From: Desulfobulbaceae bacterium
GTDB lineage: Bacteria; Desulfobacterota; Desulfobulbia; Desulfobulbales; Desulfocapsaceae
NCBI GenBank assembly: GCA_019163335.1
Contig: JAFLKM010000028.1
Coordinates: 42,080 to 106,079 of the forward strand
Direction: 5' to 3'
Length of the DNA: 64,000 bases
Shown: positions 24,490-34,036 of the stretch, piece after piece
How positions within the stretch are numbered: the stretch's first letter is position 1
Layout of the letters: each line of letters opens with the position of its first letter
Made by a program: the position numbers and the translations under genes
Notes under the pieces: generated by a model
The model's database searches: none
What the model was told of the DNA's origin: nothing
The model's input: only the letters and a program-made list of their open reading frames with translations

Positions 24490-25569
24490 ATGACAGAAAT
24501 TCTTGCCCCAGGCGGACAGCCCTCCCCAGAGCTTCCGTCCCCACTTCCCAAGTCCTGCAGGAGGGCTGTTCGCTGGACAGTCCTCTTGCTGCTCCTTGGT
24601 CCCCTCGCCCTGGGCAGTTGGCTCTCCTTGTATGCGCTGCAATCCGGGCCTGGAAATAAGACCGAATATACCATCGTCGTCATTCCCCCCGGTTCCGGAG
24701 TCAGAGTCATACGAAGCATTCTGGCCCAGAACGGACTCATTGATGACGACATCCGGTTTCTTCTGCTGGCAAAGGCCCTTGGCCTGGCCAGGACTCTGCC
24801 GGCCGGTGAATTCCGCCTCGCCCTTGGCCAAAAACCAGGGGACGTCCTGCGCCAGCTGGCAACGGCAAAACCAGTCGCCTACGCGGTGACCATCCCGGAG
24901 GGATTGCGGCTTTCTGAAATTGCCGACATCTTTGCCGCCGGGGCCTGGTGCGATCGTGAGCATTTCATTGAGCTTAGCCATGACACTGAATTTATTCAGT
25001 CTCTTGGCCTCACAGCAATCAACAGCCTGGAAGGCTACCTCTATCCCGACACCTATCTCCTGACCCGGAACATCAAAGACACCAAGACCCTGATTACCAT
25101 GCAGGTGAATCGTTTTTTTCAAAAATGGTCCGAGCTGCCGCAGAGCTCCGAACACAGTATGAGCCGTCACGAGGTTGTCACCCTAGCCTCGGTGGTGGAA
25201 AAAGAGACGGCTGATACTGCCGAGAGGCCCCTTATCGCCGCCGTCTTCCTGAACCGGCTCAAGACCGGAATGCGCCTGCAGTCAGACCCGACGGTGATTT
25301 ACGGCCTGTCGGAATTCTCGGGAAATCTGACAAGATCAAACCTCAAGACAGACCACCCCTATAACACCTACCTGATTCCAGCCCTGCCGGCCGGACCCAT
25401 CTGCAATCCGGGACAACAGGCCATAGCGGCCGTTCTCCGCCCCTCCTCCACGGACTATTTTTATTTTGTTTCCAAAAACAACGGCTCCCACAAATTTTCC
25501 AAAAATCTGGCTGAACATAATCAGGCAGTGCAAGAGTATCAGTTGAAGAAAAAAACCCCTCACGAATAA
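24490..25569 (+). CDS. mltG: Endolytic murein transglycosylase MltG
   Basis: 359 residues; AGGGGG lies 4-5 bp before the ATG. There is a cytoplasmic N-terminus, one membrane helix (about residues 28-50), a LysM-like segment (YTIVVIPPGSGVRVIRSIL) and the YceG catalytic domain with LEGYLYPDTY, the catalytic Glu in ASVVEKET, and RLQSDPTVIYG. MltG cleaves nascent glycan strands and helps set their length at the inner-membrane face. It probably shares the lon transcript. Confidence 0.95.
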   Translation: MTEILAPGGQPSPELPSPLPKSCRRAVRWTVLLLLLGPLALGSWLSLYALQSGPGNKTEYTIVVIPPGSGVRVIRSILAQNGLIDDDIRFLLLAKALGLARTLPAGEFRLALGQKPGDVLRQLATAKPVAYAVTIPEGLRLSEIADIFAAGAWCDREHFIELSHDTEFIQSLGLTAINSLEGYLYPDTYLLTRNIKDTKTLITMQVNRFFQKWSELPQSSEHSMSRHEVVTLASVVEKETADTAERPLIAAVFLNRLKTGMRLQSDPTVIYGLSEFSGNLTRSNLKTDHPYNTYLIPALPAGPICNPGQQAIAAVLRPSSTDYFYFVSKNNGSHKFSKNLAEHNQAVQEYQLKKKTPHE

Positions 25570-25808
25570 AAATCCCCTGACCGATCTGCAAAAGCGATTT
25601 TCTTTCAAAATGAAGATTCTGCTAAAGACCACTGACAGCAGGAATCACCTTGATATTTCAATGATAATGGAGCAAGCAAAACCTTTTTTTGAATAAAAAA
25701 ATTGACTATCAAACGATACTAAACCATAATCAACACTTCTGTTTCACTCCATACTTCCTCAGAGACTTGGGCTAGCGATATCCCTTCTTCATCACAAGGA
25801 TGCAGGCA
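25570..25808. promoter_or_regulatory. Promoter region of the PEP-synthase-like gene
   Basis: TTGACT (25702-25707) and CATAAT (25725-25730) are 17 bp apart, about 75 bp before the start at 25809. The rest of this 239-bp gap shows nothing else that I can support. Confidence 0.5.
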
Positions 25809-28313
25809 ATGTTCGTCAACACTCTGCTTAAATACTGGACATACCGTCTTTTTGCTCCAGGAGTTATCCTGCGGGAAACCTATGATGCCTTTCGCGAACT
25901 TCTGATCTTTGACAGCCGCAGCCACGAACTCATGGCCGAGCTGGAAGGCCTCTATTATCAGGGCAAGAAAGAAGACTTCTGCCGCATTGCAGAAAGATAC
26001 AACGCCCTCTCAACCAGCGTGAGCGGCATGGTGGAAAGCCTTGAGCGTATGGCCCCAGGCTCGTTTGTCACCCTGCGTGAATATTATCGCAAATTCGATT
26101 TCTACAGCAGATTTCTACTCGCACCGCCAGCCCTCCGTTTTGGTCCGCCCTTTGTTTTAAATCTCACCGACCCCCTCGTCAACTCCGAGCTCAGCGGCGG
26201 CAAATGTGCCAATCTGGCCGAGCTTGCCAGGGCCCTACATCTTCCAGTGCCCAGTGGGTTTGTCATCACCGTAAATAGTTTTTATTATCTCCTGGAATAT
26301 AACGATCTGCGCAGCACTATCAACACCCTCCTGACCCAGATCGATCTCACCCTCCCTGAGACCCTGACGCAGACCTCAGAGGAACTGATGCGCCTGATCA
26401 ACCATGCAGAGATTCCCCCTGACATTCAGGAAGCGATTCTCAGCACCTACGCCGGCCTTGCCGCCACTGACCGAACCAACGAACTTCTGGTCGCGGTGCG
26501 GAGCAGTGCTGTCAACGAGGATGGAGACTGTTCCTTTGCCGGACAGTATGCAACCATCCTGGATGTGAAAAAAGATAACCTCCTCACGGCCTACCTGGCT
26601 GTCCTTGCCAGTAAATATACCCCGGAAGCCCTGGCGTACCGGATTCACAGCGGCCTCAGTGATGATGAGACGCCCATGGCGGTGCTTATCCTGGAAATGG
26701 TGGACTCCCTGGCGAGCGGAGTAATCTATACCATCGACCCGGCAGACCAGAAGATGGAGGACACCTCACACCTCTTTATCCACGCGGTGCGGGGCCAGGG
26801 AGAAGCCCTGGTCAGCGGCAGGATCATTCCGGAAGTCCTGATCGTTGAGAAACAGGACAGCTCAAACTTTCGCCTGGATACCTCCAACCCGGCAGCATCC
26901 CATCTGGCAGGGGCGCTCAACGCGTCCCAGATACGCCAGCTGGCTAATGCCGCCCTGAAACTTGAAAGCCACTTTGAATCACCCCAGGACATCGAATGGG
27001 CCATGAGCAAAGCCGGGGAGATCTTTTATCTGCAGAGCCGGCCCTTGCACCGACAGTCTCTCTCCATGGATGAAGAAGTTCAGCCGGCGTCAAAGATCAA
27101 CTCCATCCAGGACCTGCCGTTGTGCCAGGGAGGAACCATGGCCGCCCTTGGCCAGGCCTGTGGCCCGGCGTACTGTGTTGATGCCGCTCATCCGGTGGAG
27201 CTAATGCCGGCGGGCTCTATTCTGGTGGTCAATGAGACCCTGCCTTCCTATGTTCAGGTTCTGCAGCAGGTCCAGGGCGTCCTTGCCGGGCTTGGCAGCA
27301 TTGCCGGTCATTTCTCCACCGTTTGCCGCGAATTCGGCATCCCTCTGCTCTGCGGCCTGGGAGATCAGATCAAGGCCATCGAGCATGGCCGGATTATCAC
27401 CATGGATGCCGATGGCATGGTGGTCTATCAGGGCGACCTCCTGCCCCACCTGGCGACCATCCCGCACCATGAATCCCAGAAACATCTTCCCTTTTACCGG
27501 AAGCTGCGCAAACTGCTGAATTCCATCACCCCACTCCATCTGATCGACCCTAAGGCCAAAGGGTTCACCCCTGAATCATGCCGCTCCCTCCATGACATTA
27601 TTCGATTTTCCCACGAACAGGCAGTCAGAACCATGTTTTCCCTGGGAGATCGTTTGGGAAACAGGAACAAAAACCGGAAAAAATTGCTTTCCGACCTCCC
27701 CTTTGATATCTTTGTCGTCGATGTCGGCGGCGGCCTGGAACCAAACGTCGCCCGCGAGGAGTTTGTCAGCCTGGAACAGATCTCCTCCGTTCCCTTTCAG
27801 GCCCTGTGGGCCGGCATGACCCATCCCTCGGTGCAGTGGCCGGACCGTTTGCACTTTGACTGGAAACACTTTGGCGAAATGACCATGGCAGACGGGATCT
27901 CCAGCAGCGACTCCTCGGATCTTGCCAGCTACGCGGTGCTCGGTGCCGATTATGTCAATCTGATCATGCGTTTCGGCTACCATTTTACCCTGGTGGACGC
28001 GCTGTGCGGCGAAGACAGCTCAAATAATTACTGCCAGTTTCGTTTTGCCGGTGGCGGCGCTGATTTTGCCGGACGCCTGCTGCGTCTTGAATTTATCTCC
28101 ACCCTGCTCCAGGAAGATGGCTTTCAGGTCATCACCAAGGGCGATCTCCTCGACGCTCGGATCGCAGGCCTGAATGCCCTTGAGATGCAGGACCACCTGC
28201 TCATACTTGGCCGCCTGCTGGGCGCCACCAAACTTATGGACATGGCCCTCCATGACAAACAGGATGTCCAGAAATATGTCCAGGATTTCCTCAGTGCCAC
28301 GAAAGAACAATGA
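25809..28313 (+). CDS. PEP-synthase-like protein: PPDK ATP-binding and phosphohistidine domains with novel ends
   Basis: 834 residues. ATG 25809 is chosen because AAGGA lies 9 bp upstream; the ATG at 25800 abuts that site. An N-terminal all-helical region (about 1-115) is unfamiliar. Then comes the pyruvate-phosphate-dikinase/PEP-synthase ATP-grasp domain (SGGKCANLAELARAL, VRSSAVNEDG, SFAGQYATILDV, IEWAMSKAGEIFYLQSRPL). A swivelling phosphohistidine domain follows, with the likely phospho-acceptor His501 in SIAGHFSTVCREFGIPLL. The PEP/pyruvate-binding TIM barrel is absent; the last 270 residues form an unrecognised domain. It may phosphorylate something other than pyruvate. It is followed by a phosphatase gene, which could reverse such a modification (inference). 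Confidence 0.75.
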   Translation: MFVNTLLKYWTYRLFAPGVILRETYDAFRELLIFDSRSHELMAELEGLYYQGKKEDFCRIAERYNALSTSVSGMVESLERMAPGSFVTLREYYRKFDFYSRFLLAPPALRFGPPFVLNLTDPLVNSELSGGKCANLAELARALHLPVPSGFVITVNSFYYLLEYNDLRSTINTLLTQIDLTLPETLTQTSEELMRLINHAEIPPDIQEAILSTYAGLAATDRTNELLVAVRSSAVNEDGDCSFAGQYATILDVKKDNLLTAYLAVLASKYTPEALAYRIHSGLSDDETPMAVLILEMVDSLASGVIYTIDPADQKMEDTSHLFIHAVRGQGEALVSGRIIPEVLIVEKQDSSNFRLDTSNPAASHLAGALNASQIRQLANAALKLESHFESPQDIEWAMSKAGEIFYLQSRPLHRQSLSMDEEVQPASKINSIQDLPLCQGGTMAALGQACGPAYCVDAAHPVELMPAGSILVVNETLPSYVQVLQQVQGVLAGLGSIAGHFSTVCREFGIPLLCGLGDQIKAIEHGRIITMDADGMVVYQGDLLPHLATIPHHESQKHLPFYRKLRKLLNSITPLHLIDPKAKGFTPESCRSLHDIIRFSHEQAVRTMFSLGDRLGNRNKNRKKLLSDLPFDIFVVDVGGGLEPNVAREEFVSLEQISSVPFQALWAGMTHPSVQWPDRLHFDWKHFGEMTMADGISSSDSSDLASYAVLGADYVNLIMRFGYHFTLVDALCGEDSSNNYCQFRFAGGGADFAGRLLRLEFISTLLQEDGFQVITKGDLLDARIAGLNALEMQDHLLILGRLLGATKLMDMALHDKQDVQKYVQDFLSATKEQ

Positions 28314-28437
28314 ACCATGGCAAATGGCTCCTGAATAAATGACCTTTAATAGAATCTCCAGGGTCCCAAAGACTCCATTGCCCAGAAATTGAGTCTGTTC
28401 GGAGTCTTGCGAACTCGTCTCCCTGCAATGCCATCTC

Positions 28438-28563
28438 ATTCCATTTCTCAATCAAGATGTGCAGGAGGAGAATAGCGAGTCGCGACGAGGCTGTACAATA
28501 AGTGCTGTGAGGAGCGAACGCAGCACATTCGACGAAGTGGAACGCTTGATTTAGAAATGGAAT
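28438..28563 (+). mobile_element. MITE-like element, family C, copy 1
   Basis: 126 bp with terminal inverted repeats of 19 bp (consensus ATTCCATTTCTAAATCAAG, one mismatch here). The interior is shared with the copy at 49759-49881, including GCGAGTCGCGACGAGG and CATTCGACGAAGTG. It has no coding capacity and lies in the spacer before the phosphatase gene. Confidence 0.8.
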
Positions 28564-28582
28564 AAGAAGACAACGTGACGCC

Positions 28583-29617
28583 ATGCCCTATACCGTAAAC
28601 TGGATTACAAGCCAACTTGCCACCGGATGCGCCCCCATGTCCTATGAGGACCTGGACACCGTCAAAGCAGAGGGGATTGATGCCATAGTCAATCTGTGCG
28701 GGGAATTCTGCGACCTCTACCAGATTGAGCAGCAATCCGGCTTTGAGGTCTACTATCTGCCTATTCCCGATGAATGCGCCCCTGACATGAAGCTGATGGA
28801 TGAGGCACTGCAGTGGCTGGATGAGGCCCTGTATCTGAAGAAGAAGGTGCTGATTCACTGCCGCCATGGCCTGGGCCGGACCGGTACCTTTGTCTCCGCC
28901 TATCTGCTGCGGCGGGGATTGGGCTTAAAGCTCACCGAAAAAAAACTCAAATCCGTCCGGGTGACTCCGAGCAGCTACTGCCAGTGGAAATTATTAAAAA
29001 ATTATGGTAAGCAACAGGGTCAGTTGAACGCCCGCGAGCCAAGCATCGAGGATAAAGAGACGGTCAACCTGCTCCCTTTTCTGCAGGAATATGATGCAAT
29101 CCTCCATGAAGCTGAGACCCAGGCAACGAATGCGGGAATTGACCTCCAGGCACTGGATACGGATACCTGCTGTCATGACTATTTTGAGATAGAGCTCATC
29201 GAAGCCGTTTACATCAGCCACACCATGAATCGGCGGCTCAGCAGTGAACAACGATCGGCAGCCATGGAACGGGCGGGGGAGGCGGCCTCTCTCATTAAGA
29301 AAATGTCCCTCCCGGAAGATACCTCCAAGCTTGCGGCGGCCGACCGACTAAAGGCGACTCAACCCCTTTCCTGTCCGCTCCTGCTGGATGGCGCCTGCCT
29401 GCTCCATGCCCATCGCCCTTTACGATGCCGCGCAGGGCTGAACGCGGAGACTAGAAACAAGCTGAAAGAGGCGATCCACACCAGCTCTCGCACCGTTTTT
29501 CTTTCCCTGACCGGAGAGTTTCCCCCCGACACCGGCCTCTGGTTTTCAAATTTTGACACCGTTTCGGGTCGATTTGTACAGCAATACTTTCAAGCGATGA
29601 TCAAGGATAATTCATAA
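28583..29617 (+). CDS. Dual-specificity phosphatase fused to a YkgJ-type Cys-cluster domain
   Basis: 344 residues. Residues 1-145 are a compact dual-specificity/tyrosine phosphatase with the P-loop HCRHGLGRTG (nucleophile Cys93, Arg99) and a likely general acid Asp63 in PIPDECAP. The C-terminal part (about 190-320) has CC, CPLLLDGACLLHAHRPLRCR and similar Cys-rich segments of the YkgJ/CxxCxxCC family, which bind zinc or iron. The fusion suggests a metal- or redox-controlled phosphatase. The start follows the MITE by about 20 bp and lacks a clear Shine-Dalgarno. It lies between the PEP-synthase-like gene and the NtrC-type regulator, 7 bp before the latter. Confidence 0.8.
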   Translation: MPYTVNWITSQLATGCAPMSYEDLDTVKAEGIDAIVNLCGEFCDLYQIEQQSGFEVYYLPIPDECAPDMKLMDEALQWLDEALYLKKKVLIHCRHGLGRTGTFVSAYLLRRGLGLKLTEKKLKSVRVTPSSYCQWKLLKNYGKQQGQLNAREPSIEDKETVNLLPFLQEYDAILHEAETQATNAGIDLQALDTDTCCHDYFEIELIEAVYISHTMNRRLSSEQRSAAMERAGEAASLIKKMSLPEDTSKLAAADRLKATQPLSCPLLLDGACLLHAHRPLRCRAGLNAETRNKLKEAIHTSSRTVFLSLTGEFPPDTGLWFSNFDTVSGRFVQQYFQAMIKDNS

Positions 29618-29624
29618 GGCCAAT

Positions 29625-31046
29625 ATGCCCAAAGAACAGAAATCAAAACGTTTGCTGATAGTCGATGATGAACAGGACCTCTTGAATCTGCTCAAAAAGG
29701 TGCTGTCAAAAAAATGCGTTTGTGAAATTGCACTGACAACGTCAAGCCTCAGTGCCCTGGAAATCATCAAAGATTGGAAACCAGATGTCGTCCTCACCGA
29801 TATCATCATGCCGGACATGGATGGGCTGCAGCTTCTGCAATCCATCACGGCCATCGATCACACCATCAGCACCATCATCATGACCGGCTACGGCACCATT
29901 GAGATAGCGGTGAAAGCCCTGAAAGAGGGTGCCTATGATTTTTTTGAAAAGCCCTTTGAGAACGAAGAGATCAGCCGGGTGGTCAGCCGGGCTCTGGAGA
30001 GAACAAACCTGCTGCGTGAAAACATTCAGCTTCAGCAACGGCTGATTAACAACAATGAACGCACTGACTTCATCGGCAACTCGCCGCCGCTGCAACGGGC
30101 CATCGACCTCCTCACCCGCCTGGGACAAAGTGATGCCACCGTTCTCATTCGAGGTGAGTCCGGAACCGGAAAGGAAGTAGCTGCCCGGACTGTCCACGCC
30201 AGGAGTAAGCGGTCGGGAAAAAAGATGATCACCATCAACTGCCCGGCCCTTCCTGAGCATATCCTTGAGAGTGAGCTTTTTGGCTATTGTAAGGGGGCCT
30301 TTACTGGTGCGGATCGAGATAAGGCCGGTCTGTTTCTGGAGGCAGAGGGCTCCACCATCTTTCTCGATGAAATTGCCGACATCCCCCTCTCCATCCAGAC
30401 CAAACTCCTGCGCGTCCTCCAGGAAAAAGAGATCCAGCCCCTCGGACAAACCAAGACCATCAAAATTGATGCCCGCGTTCTTGCCGCCACCAATCAGGAT
30501 CTTGAGACCAAGATGGCCAAAGGGGAATTTCGTGAAGATCTTTTTTACCGGCTCAACGTGATGACCGTCACCCTGCCCACCCTGGCCGAGATCAGGGATG
30601 ATATCCCTCTGCTGGCCCAGCATTTTCTCACCATGTACGCCAAAGAATATGACCGGCAAGGTATGGAATTCACCCCCGATGCCCTGCAATGCCTGATGCG
30701 CCGGCAATGGAAGGGCAATGTCCGCCAGTTGCAGAGTCTTATCAACCGGGCGGTACTTCTCTCTGAAAGCCAAAAAATTACCCCGTATGAGCTGACCAGC
30801 TTTGAAGATACCAGCAACGAGGAAGAACCTGCAACCCAGATCCCGGACTGTGTTTACGGGCTTTCGTATCGGCAGGCCAAAGAAAAGGTTCTTGCCCCCT
30901 TCGCCAGTTCCTATCTGAACCGCTGCCTTGCCAACTCAAAGGGCAATGTCTCGGCGGCCGCCAAATTCAGCGGCATGGAACGCCAGGCCTTTCAGCGGCT
31001 GATGCGCCGGTATGAAATTGATGCTAACACCTTCAGAACACCCTGA
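29625..31046 (+). CDS. Sigma-54-dependent response regulator (NtrC family)
   Basis: 473 residues. Receiver domain 1-120 with acidic pocket Asp14/15 and phospho-acceptor Asp59 (PDVVLTDIIMPDMDG). AAA+ domain with Walker A GESGTGKE, the sigma-54 contact loop GAFTGA and Walker B STIFLDEIADIP. C-terminal Fis-type helix-turn-helix (GNVSAAAKFSGMERQAFQRLMRRY). It activates RNA polymerase holding sigma-54; targets are not identifiable here. The cognate kinase may be one of those encoded just downstream. Confidence 0.95.
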   Translation: MPKEQKSKRLLIVDDEQDLLNLLKKVLSKKCVCEIALTTSSLSALEIIKDWKPDVVLTDIIMPDMDGLQLLQSITAIDHTISTIIMTGYGTIEIAVKALKEGAYDFFEKPFENEEISRVVSRALERTNLLRENIQLQQRLINNNERTDFIGNSPPLQRAIDLLTRLGQSDATVLIRGESGTGKEVAARTVHARSKRSGKKMITINCPALPEHILESELFGYCKGAFTGADRDKAGLFLEAEGSTIFLDEIADIPLSIQTKLLRVLQEKEIQPLGQTKTIKIDARVLAATNQDLETKMAKGEFREDLFYRLNVMTVTLPTLAEIRDDIPLLAQHFLTMYAKEYDRQGMEFTPDALQCLMRRQWKGNVRQLQSLINRAVLLSESQKITPYELTSFEDTSNEEEPATQIPDCVYGLSYRQAKEKVLAPFASSYLNRCLANSKGNVSAAAKFSGMERQAFQRLMRRYEIDANTFRTP

Positions 31047-31383
31047 TGGGAATGCTCCCTCCCTGCCGCTCACACCCCCTGACCGGACTCCCATTGAAGC
31101 ACCATCGACAGCAACGAGCCCCTTTGGTAGTGACACATGAATGTTTCGCTGTCTCTTTTTTGTTGCGCCTCAATCGAAGATGCCCATTGGGGTTGGGGAA
31201 TAAAATCTTTAGGTCCTCCTTTTCTGCACTGATGGACAAAAAGTAACCTGCCTATATCAAAGGAAATTCTCTTTTTCTGTCTTTTCTTGTTTTTTTGGCG
31301 CTTATTGTGCATAGAAAAAGAGCTTACTCTGGTTCCACTCTTTTTTTTTGTTCCTGCTTTCTAAAGGGATAAACACATCTTCA
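31047..31383. other. Intergenic gap after the NtrC-type gene
   Basis: 337 bp, rich in short T-runs. I see no supported gene, RNA or clear terminator. Confidence 0.35.
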
Positions 31384-31863
31384 ATGGTCCCCATGAATCC
31401 ATTGCTAAAACAAACCTTCCTTGCCCTGCTCTTGCCGGTGTTCTTCCTGCTGACACCGACTTCGGCTTGGGCCCTCCAGTCGCACGGTGGCTCAGAGGGT
31501 ATCTTTGTTCATCAACTGGCCCATCTCTTCTATGCCGCAGCCATCGCCTATCTCTTCTGGGATATTGGCCGCAGTGCCTTTCCCGGCAGGGGCTGGCGTT
31601 ATCTCCAGGTCTTTTGTGTCTTCATGATCCTGTGGAATCTTGTGGCCTTTACCGGTCACTGGCTCGGGTTTTATATTGCCAACACCGACATCGTTCGGCC
31701 ATCGGGGTATTTTTCATCCCAGATTGCCGGCCCTTTATCCAGCATCAAAATAATCTATTTTTGCGCCACCCTCGACCATCTGTTCAGCCTCCCCGCGATC
31801 TTCTTTCTCTTTTTAAGCCTGCGCTCCCTGTACCACAGTGTTGATAAGGAGGAAGAGAAATGA
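31384..31863 (+). CDS. Small multi-pass membrane protein, probable partner of the adjacent kinase
   Basis: 159 residues from the ATG at 31384; 31393 (MNPLLKQTF) is an equally good start. An N-terminal signal-like helix (LALLLPVFFLLTPTSAWA) is followed by about four membrane helices (HLFYAAAIAYLFWDIG, YLQVFCVFMILWNLVAF, IIYFCATLDHLF, LPAIFFLFLSL). Conserved-looking His residues (HQLAHLFY, FTGHWLGF, TLDHLF) in the helices could bind haem or metal, which is inference. Its stop overlaps the kinase start by 4 bp (ATGA), pointing to a two-protein sensor. Family not recognised. Confidence 0.7.
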   Translation: MVPMNPLLKQTFLALLLPVFFLLTPTSAWALQSHGGSEGIFVHQLAHLFYAAAIAYLFWDIGRSAFPGRGWRYLQVFCVFMILWNLVAFTGHWLGFYIANTDIVRPSGYFSSQIAGPLSSIKIIYFCATLDHLFSLPAIFFLFLSLRSLYHSVDKEEEK

Positions 31864-33410
31864 ACGCTCTCCCCCTATCACTCTCCATTGTCACCGACAT
31901 GGCGGGATCACTGCTGATTATTATCTTTTCTTTTCTTGCCCTGCGCTACGCCTGGCTGCTCCTACGGAAACAACCGGAAAATTTCCTCTGGGGATTTCTG
32001 CTCTACTTTTGCATGACCCTGGCCTCCTTTGCCATCTCCCGCGCCATAGGACATTTAGTCAAACATATCCTCCTGTTTTCCGGTAAGCCGGAAACTTGGC
32101 AGATGCTTTCGCCCATTTCCGGTGGCATCAACACCTTGCTCATGACCTCCCTGGCCGCCGTTACGATTTATTACCACAAAGGCATTGAAGGCTACCTGGC
32201 CATTAACAAAAAGGCCAAAAGCCTGAAGGAAGCCAATGATCAATTAGGAGTAGCCGCAGCCCAACTGCAGGAGATGAACCTCCATCTCGAAGAGAAGGTA
32301 GCCGATCGGACAACGGAGCTTTCCGCCTCGGAAAAGAAATTCCGTAATTTTTTCAATAACTCAAAAGACATGGTCTTCTTCAGCAATTCCGGCAACCATC
32401 TTTTGACAATGAACAGCGCCGGATTCAAGATGCTCGGCTATCCAGATAACGAGGACCCATCCTTAAATCTCGTGGACGTCTTTAACAATGAAGACGAACT
32501 GGAGAGCTACCATAATACCTTAAAATCCCAAGGATTTATTGAAGATCTGGAAATAGAATTCACCAAGGCAGATGGCACCAGCTTCCCCGTTCTCTTGTCC
32601 GCCACTGCTGTCTACGATGAGAATAACCAGTTTGTCGGCTGTGAAGGAATCGCCAAAGATCTCACCCGGGTCAAAACCATGATGGAACAACTGGTTGCCA
32701 GTGAGAAGATGGCGTCCGTGGGACAGATGGCTGCAGGAGTGGCGCACGAAATCAACACCCCCCTGGGGATCATCCTGGGCTATGCTCAATTAATGAGGGA
32801 CGATTTTACCCAGGAGAGCGAAGAAGGCCAGAATCTTTCCATTATTGAACGCCAGGCCAAGGCCTGCCGAAAAATCGTGGCGGATCTGCTCAAGTTTTCC
32901 CGGCAATCGGAGAGTGCCCGCAAGGATCTCTCCATCAATGAGGTGCTGACGGATGTCATTGCCGTCACCCAGCATTCCCTCAACATGGATCATATCAATG
33001 TCCATGAGGATCTGGCTGACGATTTGCCTCCTGTGGTCGGTGACACCGAACGACTGCGGCAGGTCTTCATCAATCTGGTCAACAATGCCCATCACGCCAT
33101 GGAACAGCAGGGCTCAGGAGAGCTGACCGTTATCACCCGTTATCAGCCGGACACCCATCAAGTCGTTGCCACCGTCCAGGATACCGGGCACGGTATCCCT
33201 GAAAAGATCCGCAAAAGGATCTTTGATCCTTTCTTTACCACCAAGCCCGTTGGCAAGGGAACCGGCCTTGGGCTCTCGGTCTCCTATGGGATTATCCAGG
33301 ATCATGGCGGCCAGATAGAAGTGGAAAGTCCGGTTGTAGGTAACAAGGGAACGGCATTTCATGTCAAGTTTCCGGTCTCGCTGGTTGAGGCCGCCAGTGT
33401 CCGTGAATAA
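31860..33410 (+). CDS. Membrane-bound PAS sensor histidine kinase
   Basis: 516 residues. Three membrane helices lie in residues 1-105 (e.g. [33 protein letters not shown]). A coiled coil (about 118-155) and a PAS domain (about 160-270) follow. HisKA carries His296 in the H-box [18 protein letters not shown]. The HATPase has N-box [11 protein letters not shown]1 DTGHGIPEK and G2 [14 protein letters not shown]. It autophosphorylates and donates to a response regulator, likely the NtrC protein upstream or the receiver downstream. It overlaps the small membrane protein gene. Confidence 0.93.
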   Translation: MNALPLSLSIVTDMAGSLLIIIFSFLALRYAWLLLRKQPENFLWGFLLYFCMTLASFAISRAIGHLVKHILLFSGKPETWQMLSPISGGINTLLMTSLAAVTIYYHKGIEGYLAINKKAKSLKEANDQLGVAAAQLQEMNLHLEEKVADRTTELSASEKKFRNFFNNSKDMVFFSNSGNHLLTMNSAGFKMLGYPDNEDPSLNLVDVFNNEDELESYHNTLKSQGFIEDLEIEFTKADGTSFPVLLSATAVYDENNQFVGCEGIAKDLTRVKTMMEQLVASEKMASVGQMAAGVAHEINTPLGIILGYAQLMRDDFTQESEEGQNLSIIERQAKACRKIVADLLKFSRQSESARKDLSINEVLTDVIAVTQHSLNMDHINVHEDLADDLPPVVGDTERLRQVFINLVNNAHHAMEQQGSGELTVITRYQPDTHQVVATVQDTGHGIPEKIRKRIFDPFFTTKPVGKGTGLGLSVSYGIIQDHGGQIEVESPVVGNKGTAFHVKFPVSLVEAASVRE

Positions 33411-33642
33411 AGCTCCCCGGGGTCAAGACTTGAGATCCCCGCTGTGAGCCAATAAGCGAGGTAGGCGGCAAGCAGACTTATTCCTTCTGGGAAGAAGAAA
33501 GAAGATAAAGAAAAGAGATACTATTCAGGTAAAAAAGTATGACTGGAAAACGTTGACCAGCCATAACAACAGAAAAAGTTTAGAGCTTCGTCCTGGCAAA
33601 GTTTGAGATGAAGGGCAACTTTTCAATAATCGGGGGAAAATT

Positions 33643-34032
33643 ATGGCAGAGATATTAGCATTGGATGATGTACAGGATGCAACAGTGCTCATTGGCAAGA
33701 TTTTGACAAAAAAAGGACATAACGTGCATACCTTCACTGAAGAGGATGAGGCCATAGCCTACGCCAGGGACAATAAAATTGACCTGGCCATCCTTGACAT
33801 CAAGCTGAAGAAGATGAGCGGAGTCGAGGTGCTCGGTCTGCTCAAGGCAGATACGCCTGCCATGCACGCCATCATGTTGACCGGCTATCCTACCGTCGAG
33901 ACGGCCCGTGAGGCCATCAGTCTCGGGGCGGATGAATACTGTGTCAAACCCATTGATCGGGACGAGCTGGAAGAAAAGGTGGAAAAGGTCCTGAAGGGAA
34001 AAGAGAAGAAATGCAGCAACTGCAAGATCTAA
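33643..34032 (+). CDS. Stand-alone response regulator receiver
   Basis: 129 residues, with GGGGG about 6 bp before the ATG. CheY-like fold with acidic residues Asp8/9, phospho-acceptor Asp52 (DLAILDIKLKKMSG), Thr switch in AIMLTGYPTVET and Lys in YCVKPIDRDELEEKV. There is no output domain. The last six residues, CSNCKI, contain a CxxC pair that could bind metal or form a disulfide, which is unusual. It is 4 bp upstream of a kinase-like protein lacking an ATPase domain. Confidence 0.92.
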   Translation: MAEILALDDVQDATVLIGKILTKKGHNVHTFTEEDEAIAYARDNKIDLAILDIKLKKMSGVEVLGLLKADTPAMHAIMLTGYPTVETAREAISLGADEYCVKPIDRDELEEKVEKVLKGKEKKCSNCKI

Positions 34033-34036
34033 CCCC

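Noticed and set aside
23219..24544. 441-codon minus-strand frame opposite lon
   Set aside because: Lon is unambiguous and its codon bias leaves an open antisense frame; the antisense peptide has no domain.
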